Assembly (NCBI RefSeq): GCF_018613725.1
Contig: NZ_JAGGPS010000027.1
Coordinates: 1 to 64,000, forward strand
Source of the DNA: Hymenobacter sp. ISL-91
Lineage (GTDB): Bacteria > Bacteroidota > Bacteroidia > Cytophagales > Hymenobacteraceae
Reading direction: 5' to 3'
DNA: 64,000 bases
Position 1 is the first letter of the stretch, and every line of letters starts with the position of its first letter. The notes beneath the pieces were generated by a model. The model had not been told where the DNA came from and did not search any database. It saw only the letters and a list, made by a program, of their open reading frames with translations. The translations under genes and the position numbers were made by a program. This document shows, one piece after another, positions 58,124 to 64,000 of the stretch.

Positions 58124-60271
58124 ATGGCTGATGTGCATTTGAATCTGCGAATACAAGGGCTAGGCCGGCAGCTGTCTGCGCTGCTGGTTTTGGGGCTACT
58201 GCTGCTGGCGGGGCCGCTACAGGCCTCCGTGCCTAGCGCCCCGGTCGCCGCCATTGCCGCCGACACGATTCGGGTACAGCAACTCAACCAGCTGGCCTTC
58301 GAGTTGCGCTCCTCCAATCCGCGTCTGTCGCGCACCCGCTTCGAGGAGGCGGCCGCGCTGGCTACCCGCTTGGGCTACGCGCCGGGCCAGGCGCAGGCCT
58401 GGCTGGGGCTGGGCTATTATTACCGTAAACGCAACGAGTACGCCCCGGCGCTGGCCTTTACCCGGCAGGCCGCCCGCGTTTTCCGGCAACAGCACGACAC
58501 GCTCAACCTGATTGGCGTGGGCTACAACCTGAGCTATATTTACTTCGGGCAGGGAAACTACGCCCGCGCCCTGGCCAGTGCCCAACAAGGCCTCACGCAG
58601 GCCGAAAAGCTGCGCGACAGCAAATGGCTGGTGCTCACCAACGCGCAGCTGGGCTTTATCAGCACGCAGCTCGGTGAGTACGGACAGGCCCTGGCTTACC
58701 TGGAGCAGAGCCGCACGCTGGCCCGCCAAACCAACGACAAAGGGGGCGTGGCCCAGAGCCTGCGCGGCCTCGGCGACTTGTACCAGGCCCAGGGCCAATG
58801 GACGCAGGCCCGCCACTATTACACCGAAGGGGCCATGCTGGCCCGTAGCCTCGGCGACAACCCCGGCCGTATTGTGCTGGAAGTGTACATAGCCGATATG
58901 GCCGAGCGCCAGGGCCGCTCGGCCGAGGCCCTGCGCTACGCCCGCCAGGCCCGCGCCGAGCTGCGCCGCCTCGATGTGGTGGGCTACCTGCCACTGGTCG
59001 ATTTGGTGATGGCCCGCGCCCAGCTGCGCCTGCGCCGCCCCGATAGCGCCATTTACTACGGCCGGCCCGGCCTACTGGCCAGCCAGGAGCGAGGCGTGAA
59101 GGAGGATATCCGCGACGGCAGCCGGGTGCTGGCCGAGGCCAGCGCCCGGCTGGGCCGCTTCGCCGACGCTTACCGCTACCACCGCCTCTTTGCCGCCTAC
59201 GACGACAGCCTCAGCAGCCGCGCCCTTATCCGGCGCACGGCGGCGCTGCAGTATAGTTTCGAGCTGCGGCAGCAGGAAGCCCGAATAGGAGAGCTAACGC
59301 GCACCACAGCCATGGTGCGCCGGCAAAACCAGCAACAGCGGTGGCTGCTGGGCGTGTCGGGAATTGGGCTGATGCTGGTAACGGGGCTGAGTGTGGTGCT
59401 GGGGCGCAACTTTCGCCAGAAAAAGCGCGCCTACGAGCTATTGAGCCGCCAGCAGGCCGAGCTGGTAGCCACCCAGCGCCAGCTGGTGGCAGCCGAAAAA
59501 TGGGCCTTTGTGGGGGAGCTGTCGGCCGGAATTGCGCACGAGCTGCAGAACCCGCTCAACTTCATGAACCGGCTGGCCTTGGTCAGCAATGAGCTGCTGG
59601 AGCAGGAAGCGGCCGGGGCAGTAGGAGCGGGCGGGCCCGCTACCGGTGTTACTGATGAGCTGGGGCAGGAAATTATGAGCGGGCTACGGCGCAATCTGCA
59701 CGAAATCAGCCAGCACGGGCAGCGCGCCTCCTCTATTATCAGCAGTATGCTGGCCCATGCCCGCACCGGCGCCGTTGCCCTGCAGCCGACCAACCTCAAC
59801 GCCCTGGTAGCCCGGCAGCTGCGGCTGGCCTACGAGGGCCGCCCCGATACGGCCCTGTTGCTACCTGCCAACGTGCTGCACGCCCTGCTGGCCGACGACC
59901 TGCCCACGGTACCCCTGCTGGTGCCCGAAGTGGAGCGCGTACTACTCAACCTGTATACCAACGCCCTCTACGCGCTGGCCGACCGGGCGGCGCTGGCGGG
60001 ACCCGGTTACGTTCCCGAACTGCGGGTCAGTACGGCGCTGCTGGCCGACCAAGTGCAGGTACGGGTGCGCGACAACGGTACCGGCATGAGCCCTGCCGTG
60101 CAGCAGCGCATCTTTCAGCCCTTCTTCACCACCAAGCCCGTGGGCGAAGGCACCGGCCTGGGTCTCTCGCTGGCCCACGACATTATCACCAAAGGCCACG
60201 GCGGTACGCTGTGTGTGGTTTCGGAAGAGGGCCACTTTACCGAATTCATCCTCACGTTGCCGCTGGGGTGA
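58124..60271 (+). CDS. TPR-sensor histidine kinase
   Basis: This 715-aa protein has an N-terminal signal/anchor (about 14-34) and four to six TPR repeats in the periplasmic part (about 75-365). A transmembrane helix lies at about 407-427 and a coiled-coil linker follows. The HisKA-like phosphoacceptor is His472 in AGIAHELQNPLNFMNRL, with a HATPase_c domain after it (N-box Asn613, DNGTGM, GTGLGLS). The linker between the phosphoacceptor helix and the next helix carries a Gly/Ala-rich insert. No response regulator gene is adjacent. TATATTAG at 58107-58114 is a weak -7 element. Confidence 0.9.
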   Translation: MADVHLNLRIQGLGRQLSALLVLGLLLLAGPLQASVPSAPVAAIAADTIRVQQLNQLAFELRSSNPRLSRTRFEEAAALATRLGYAPGQAQAWLGLGYYYRKRNEYAPALAFTRQAARVFRQQHDTLNLIGVGYNLSYIYFGQGNYARALASAQQGLTQAEKLRDSKWLVLTNAQLGFISTQLGEYGQALAYLEQSRTLARQTNDKGGVAQSLRGLGDLYQAQGQWTQARHYYTEGAMLARSLGDNPGRIVLEVYIADMAERQGRSAEALRYARQARAELRRLDVVGYLPLVDLVMARAQLRLRRPDSAIYYGRPGLLASQERGVKEDIRDGSRVLAEASARLGRFADAYRYHRLFAAYDDSLSSRALIRRTAALQYSFELRQQEARIGELTRTTAMVRRQNQQQRWLLGVSGIGLMLVTGLSVVLGRNFRQKKRAYELLSRQQAELVATQRQLVAAEKWAFVGELSAGIAHELQNPLNFMNRLALVSNELLEQEAAGAVGAGGPATGVTDELGQEIMSGLRRNLHEISQHGQRASSIISSMLAHARTGAVALQPTNLNALVARQLRLAYEGRPDTALLLPANVLHALLADDLPTVPLLVPEVERVLLNLYTNALYALADRAALAGPGYVPELRVSTALLADQVQVRVRDNGTGMSPAVQQRIFQPFFTTKPVGEGTGLGLSLAHDIITKGHGGTLCVVSEEGHFTEFILTLPLG

Positions 60272-60303
60272 GGGGATGAAGAGGGCAGGGGGGAGGGGGA
60301 AAT

Positions 60304-60422
60304 AACGGTCATTCTGAGCGCAGCCAAAGAATCTCTGCCGCCAAAGTAGCCCTGTCGCTGGGAGTCAGTTTGGCGGTAGAGATTCTTCGACTTCGCCTCC
60401 GGCTTCGCTCAGAATGACCGTT
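60304..60422. repeat. GTCATTCTGAGCG-type palindromic repeat, long form
   Basis: The left arm starts AACGGTCATTCTGAGCG at 60304 and the right arm ends CGCTCAGAATGACCGTT at 60422. The inner part contains AAAGAATCTCTGCCGCCAAA and its near complement, with a 13-base extra segment (CTTCGCCTCCGGC) in the right arm. It lies between the convergent kinase and AsmA-like genes. Confidence 0.88.
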
Positions 60423-60446
60423 CTTTTACCCCTATCACCTCATCAC

Positions 60447-63400
60447 TTAGTCTGCGAAAAAGCGCAGCAGGCGCTGGTACTTTTCCTGCACTTCGGCCTG
60501 TTGCTGGCGTTGCTGCTGCTTTTTAAACAGCTTCACTTTGTAACGGCTGCCGGGCTGCCGGTGCAGGTGCAAGTAGATGAGACCCCGGCTGCGGCGCTCC
60601 GTCGCCTCGCCGCTTCTGATGCGCTCAATGCGCTTGCGGTTGTTGCCGAACAGGGTTTGCAGCGGGCTAAGGCCTACAAACAAATTGGCGCGTCCATCGA
60701 GGCCATACTCGCCGGTTACCTGCATATCGGTCAGGTTGCTGCTCAGGTTGAGGCCCGGAATCAGTAGCTGGCCTTTGTCGAGCAGAAAATCGGCCTGCAC
60801 CGGCTCGAAGAACAGGTGGCTGGTGCGGCGTGGGCTCAGCATCCGCAACGCCTGCATCAGCGCATCTACTTCCAGCAGCTCCAGGTCTACCAAATCGGCC
60901 TGCACCAGCGCGCGGGTAGTAGCCAGGCGGGGCAGAAAAGTCTGGTCGAGGTCGGTGCGGATAGTCGCATCGGCCTGCATACGGCCCCGCACGTTGCCGG
61001 GGCCCAGCACATCGAGGCCCAGCGGAATGGCCAGCGCAAACAGCTGGGGCAGCTCTACGTTGCGCAGCTGCATGTGCGCCCGCAACGGGTGGTGGTGGGT
61101 GCCGGAGTCGGTGCGCATAACGCCGCGCAGGGTCAGCTCGCCCCCAAACGCCTGCACCGAGCAGCTTTCCAGGCGGGCCCGGCCGGCTTCGAGCGTAGTA
61201 AGCAGGTCGAAATTGGTGCCCCGCAGTACGCCGTAGTGCATGCGGTTGGCCGTTACGTGTACCTGCCCGGTGATGGTGCCATCCATAAACGGCGACGTGG
61301 GTCGGCCGGGCCGCAGACCACGCGCCGCCCGGCGCCCTGGCAAGCCGGCCCGGTGGGCAGCCCGGCCGGCCCGCGTCTCGCGGCCCGACTGCCTTGCATA
61401 GCTGTCATCGGGTGGTGGTACAGTGCCTAGGTCGGCCAGCAGCTTCAGGAAGCGCTGGACGTTCAGCGTATCGTAGTGCAACTCCACTATGGCGCGCGCC
61501 CGGTCCAGCCGGATGCCCGCCAGCGTTGCCTGCGCCCGGATGCTGCCCTGCCCGCCGGTATTGGTACGAAATGTAAGGTCAGGAATCTGAAAACCGGGCC
61601 CGGTTTTGTCGACATGAAAGCGCAGCTGGTGGAGGCTGCTGGCATCCGTCAGCTGTAGTTGGCCGATAGCCACATCGATGCGGCCGCTGGTAGCCAGCAG
61701 CATCTCGCGCAGCGTAGGGTCGGTGCTGCTCTGCCCCGGCGGGCGGCGGGGTGGGCGCGAGATTCGGGCCAGCAGCCGCGCGTAGCTCAGGTGGGGTACC
61801 GCTACTTTCAGGCGCACCTGTACCGGCTCGGAGCCCGGCTGGCTGGTAGACCAGCTTGCCTGCCCGCTCAACTTCCCATCCCATACTTGCACCTGCAGGT
61901 TGCGCAGGGCTACCCGATTGCCATCATGATGCACGGTGGCAGCCAACTCGCGCAGGGTATCGTCGGCCAGCACCAGCCGGGCACTGCGCAGCTGCACGCC
62001 TTCCAGGTGCAGGCCGGCCGGCAACATGGTCAGCATATCGGCTGCCTGGGCCGGACCGGTGTCGGCGTCGGTGGTGGTGGAAGCCGGCCTGCGGGTGGGG
62101 TGGCGCGGCGGAGCCAGCAGTCGCCGCAGCTCGGGCAGGCGCAGCTCATCCACGCTCAGCGAGCCGCTGATGCGGGTAGTGGGGTGCTGGCCGCTTACGT
62201 AGGCCAGCAGGTTGGTGGTTGTAGCGTTGGCCTGCAGCTGCATGCCGTTGAGCTGGCCGGTCAGGTTTTCCAGTTGCCAGAGGCTGTCGTTTAGCCGAAC
62301 CTGTACATGGAGCGCGCGCATTCGGGCCTGCCGGTTCGGAATATCAAAAAAAGCGTTTTCCAGACTCACAGTGCCTTTTACTGCCACCGGTAAAGGCAGC
62401 GGCCGCCGGCCCGGCCCGGGCCGCCGGGGCCGGAAGCTGGGCAGCCAGCCATCGAGTTCCAAATCGAGGGCCGCCTCGCCGCTACGGGCCCGCCATAAGT
62501 CGGGCACTACTACGGCCGCCAGGGTTTGCAGCTCGGTGCGCCCCTGCACCCGGCCCTGCACCCGGGGCCGGGTAAAGTCGCGCACGGTCAGCCGGGCATC
62601 AAGCTGGCCGGCCGTCGAGTAGATGCGGCACTGCTCGAAGGTGAGGTAGGTGGAGCGCGAGTTGTGGTTCGGGCCGTTATCGAACACGCCGCGGGCATCC
62701 CAGCGCCGAATGCGGCGGGCAGGGTCGGGCCACTGCACCTGGGCGTCGCGCAGCTCGAAGCGCAGCACCGTGCGCGGCCGCACGGTAGGCCCGGTCAGGC
62801 CCCGGATGGTGTAGGCTATACGGGCGCGGCTGGGGCTGGTGGTCCCTTCGAGGTAGCGCTCCAGGTTGTTGGGCAGCGCCACCCGCAGCACTTTTAGTAG
62901 CGGCTGGTAGCCCCGAAAATGCAGGTTGAGGCGGGCCCCACGGGGTTCGCCCGGCCCGGCCCCGCGGTGCGTACCGCTGATGTGCACGGTGTCGCCGCTG
63001 AGCGTAGCCCGGGTGCGCCGAAACGTGCCTTCGCGCCGACTGAAATCATAGCCGTAGCGTACCTGGGCCACCACGGCCTCCTGCGAAAAAATTAGGCTGC
63101 GGCTGCTGCGCAGATAGTTGAGCCGGCCTTCCAGCCGGCCCCTTACCCGGGCCACGCCGCCGCGGGTGCGCACCGCCAGCCGCCCGTGCGTTACCCACGC
63201 CCCAAAACCGCTATGATGCAGCTCGTTGCGGTCGGAAACCCGCAGGTTCACGATAATCAGCGAGTCGAGGTCGAAATCGGGGGGCAGCTGGGGGCGGGTG
63301 CGGTGCGGCCCACGGCCCCGCAGGCCCCAGTCGTGGCCGGCCGAGTCGGTGAGCTGCCGGAACTCGGCGTTGTGCAGTGTCAGGCGCTGCACCTCAAAGC

Positions 63401-63725
63401 GGCCATACCAGAGCGGGCGGAGCGCCAAGCGCATATCGGCCCGGCCCACCCGCAGCACCTGCACCGCCCGCCGCGCCGATGTATCGGTGAGCGACAAATG
63501 GTGCAGCGAGGCCGTCAGGTAAGGAAAATCGCGCAATAGCGAATAGTCCAGCTTCAGGGGCGCCAGCACCAAGTCGGAGTGGGCAGCCAAGCGCTGGCGC
63601 ACCAGCTTCGTTACCCGCTGGTGCCCCCACTCGGAGTGCAGCGCCCACAGCCCCGCCCCCGCCAGCAGCAGCAGCCCCAGCACGAGGACGGCCAAAATGC
63701 GCAGCAGCAGGGAGAGAAAACGCAT
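60447..63725 (-). CDS. AsmA-like family protein
   Basis: This 1092-aa protein has an N-terminal transmembrane anchor (LLLRILAVLVLGLLLLAGAG, 6-25) followed by a long periplasmic beta-rich region typical of AsmA/TamB-type bridge-like proteins. It has PYLTASLHHLSLTDTSARRA near 50-70 (the usual FPxxxxxxxxxS segment) and an AsmA C-terminal domain (MQVTGEYGLDGRANLFVGLS, about 1009-1028). These proteins are thought to move lipids between the membranes. It is Arg-rich in the middle. It stands alone beside a palindrome. Confidence 0.85.
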   Translation of the reverse strand: MRFLSLLLRILAVLVLGLLLLAGAGLWALHSEWGHQRVTKLVRQRLAAHSDLVLAPLKLDYSLLRDFPYLTASLHHLSLTDTSARRAVQVLRVGRADMRLALRPLWYGRFEVQRLTLHNAEFRQLTDSAGHDWGLRGRGPHRTRPQLPPDFDLDSLIIVNLRVSDRNELHHSGFGAWVTHGRLAVRTRGGVARVRGRLEGRLNYLRSSRSLIFSQEAVVAQVRYGYDFSRREGTFRRTRATLSGDTVHISGTHRGAGPGEPRGARLNLHFRGYQPLLKVLRVALPNNLERYLEGTTSPSRARIAYTIRGLTGPTVRPRTVLRFELRDAQVQWPDPARRIRRWDARGVFDNGPNHNSRSTYLTFEQCRIYSTAGQLDARLTVRDFTRPRVQGRVQGRTELQTLAAVVVPDLWRARSGEAALDLELDGWLPSFRPRRPGPGRRPLPLPVAVKGTVSLENAFFDIPNRQARMRALHVQVRLNDSLWQLENLTGQLNGMQLQANATTTNLLAYVSGQHPTTRISGSLSVDELRLPELRRLLAPPRHPTRRPASTTTDADTGPAQAADMLTMLPAGLHLEGVQLRSARLVLADDTLRELAATVHHDGNRVALRNLQVQVWDGKLSGQASWSTSQPGSEPVQVRLKVAVPHLSYARLLARISRPPRRPPGQSSTDPTLREMLLATSGRIDVAIGQLQLTDASSLHQLRFHVDKTGPGFQIPDLTFRTNTGGQGSIRAQATLAGIRLDRARAIVELHYDTLNVQRFLKLLADLGTVPPPDDSYARQSGRETRAGRAAHRAGLPGRRAARGLRPGRPTSPFMDGTITGQVHVTANRMHYGVLRGTNFDLLTTLEAGRARLESCSVQAFGGELTLRGVMRTDSGTHHHPLRAHMQLRNVELPQLFALAIPLGLDVLGPGNVRGRMQADATIRTDLDQTFLPRLATTRALVQADLVDLELLEVDALMQALRMLSPRRTSHLFFEPVQADFLLDKGQLLIPGLNLSSNLTDMQVTGEYGLDGRANLFVGLSPLQTLFGNNRKRIERIRSGEATERRSRGLIYLHLHRQPGSRYKVKLFKKQQQRQQQAEVQEKYQRLLRFFAD

Positions 63726-63730
63726 AAGTG

Positions 63731-63812
63731 AAGCTTATAGCTGTTAGCTGAGAGCCGTTAGCTTTTTCGTTGAACGGAAGCTAACAGCAAGTAGCTCTCA
63801 GCCAATGGCTCA
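63731..63812. repeat. AGCT-family inverted repeat
   Basis: AAGCTTATAGCTGTTAGCTG and GAGAGCCGTTAGCTT on the left mirror AAGCTAACAGC and GTAGCTCTCAGCC on the right. It fills the gap between the AsmA-like gene and the last, truncated gene. Both genes are on the minus strand. Confidence 0.7.
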
Positions 63813-63816
63813 GACA

Positions 63817-64000
63817 CTAATAGTCGGTGCGGGCTTCGTGCTGCTCCCAGGCGCGGAAACCGGCCAGGGCTTCATCGCGCAACATTGGCTGCATGGGCAG
63901 GTGGCGCTGGCCGAGGGGTTTTTCCAGCTCTTCGTAAATGAACTGGTCGTCGAAGCCAATGGCGGCGGCATCTTCCTTGGTGTTGCCATAGAACACGCGG
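63817..64000 (-). CDS. C-terminal fragment of an unassigned gene (right edge)
   Basis: The last 60 codons of a minus-strand gene are visible, ending with TAG at 63819-63817. They read RVFYGNTKEDAAAIGFDDQF, then a short Glu-rich helix and a C-terminal GFRAWEQHEARTDY. The rest lies beyond the window. The tail has a vague resemblance to the ends of some Nudix-like proteins, but the catalytic box is not in view, so I leave it unassigned. Confidence 0.6.
   Translation of the reverse strand, partial: RVFYGNTKEDAAAIGFDDQFIYEELEKPLGQRHLPMQPMLRDEALAGFRAWEQHEARTDY

Overview
The window is high-GC chromosomal DNA from a Bacteroidota bacterium of the Hymenobacter type (order Cytophagales). The evidence is the gene content (gldA, gldF, gldG and gldC gliding genes; a type I-beta DAHP synthase inside a trp operon; DUF5996, DUF1361 and head-GIN proteins), the absence of Shine-Dalgarno sequences, promoter-like TAnnTTTG (-7) elements, and large palindromic intergenic repeats of the kind common in Hymenobacter. 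Genus is inferred, not proven. I saw no tRNA, rRNA, CRISPR array or prophage.

Layout. 1-6252: the left edge holds the 5' end of an IS630-like transposase (minus strand), then trpD-trpC-trpF-trpB-trpA and a DAHP synthase, a tryptophan/aromatic operon; trpE and trpG are not in the window. 6446-9680: an atypical amidohydrolase, then two tandem aromatic amino acid hydroxylases. Each hydroxylase is preceded by its own TAnnTTTG promoter, a 29-codon leader peptide and an intrinsic terminator ending just before the structural gene. The second leader has five Tyr codons in seven. This is the most interesting system in the window: apparent ribosome-mediated attenuation of Phe-to-Tyr hydroxylases, with one paralogue (the first) lacking the iron-ligand Glu. 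9847-15090 (minus): a dienelactone hydrolase, then a light/oxidative-stress type operon SDR - photolyase - TetR - ABC1 kinase. 15300-28410: OmpA-like protein, pyruvate carboxylase, a secreted unknown, M28 and M1 peptidases, an outer-membrane transporter-like protein, DUF5996, an esterase and a TPR protein. 28483-31712: etfB-etfA, a bifunctional-nuclease-domain protein and a DinB-like protein. 31884-36279: MlaF/MlaE lipid ABC transporter, two SDRs, a small membrane protein and a head-GIN lipoprotein. 36413-42651: gldA, gldF, gldG, two small unknowns, dnaN and gldC. 42754-48440 (minus): secreted unknown, dcd, unknown membrane protein, hemL and an LpoA-like periplasmic binding protein. 48925-55638: TetR - ABC protein - HlyD - TolC export operon, then a ten-unit 21-bp tandem repeat and DUF1361. 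55635-64000: Mrr-like restriction endonuclease, dGTPase, TPR sensor histidine kinase, AsmA-like protein and a truncated gene at the right edge.

A second theme is intergenic repeats. At least four families of long inverted repeats (GTCATYCNGAGC palindromes, GGGGCGGGGC palindromes, CACGGATTAG palindromes, and AGCTAACAGCT low-complexity repeats) fill gaps between co-directional genes almost exactly. In places they supply stop or start codons or enter reading frames (trpD 3' end, trpA upstream, gldG N-terminus, gldC start).

Several genes belong to enzyme families but lack a canonical catalytic residue: hydroxylase 1 (Glu to Gln), the photolyase-operon SDR (Tyr to Ile), the amidohydrolase (no Asp metal ligand) and the export ABC protein (degenerate Q-loop, signature and Walker B). 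These calls come from reading motifs by eye.
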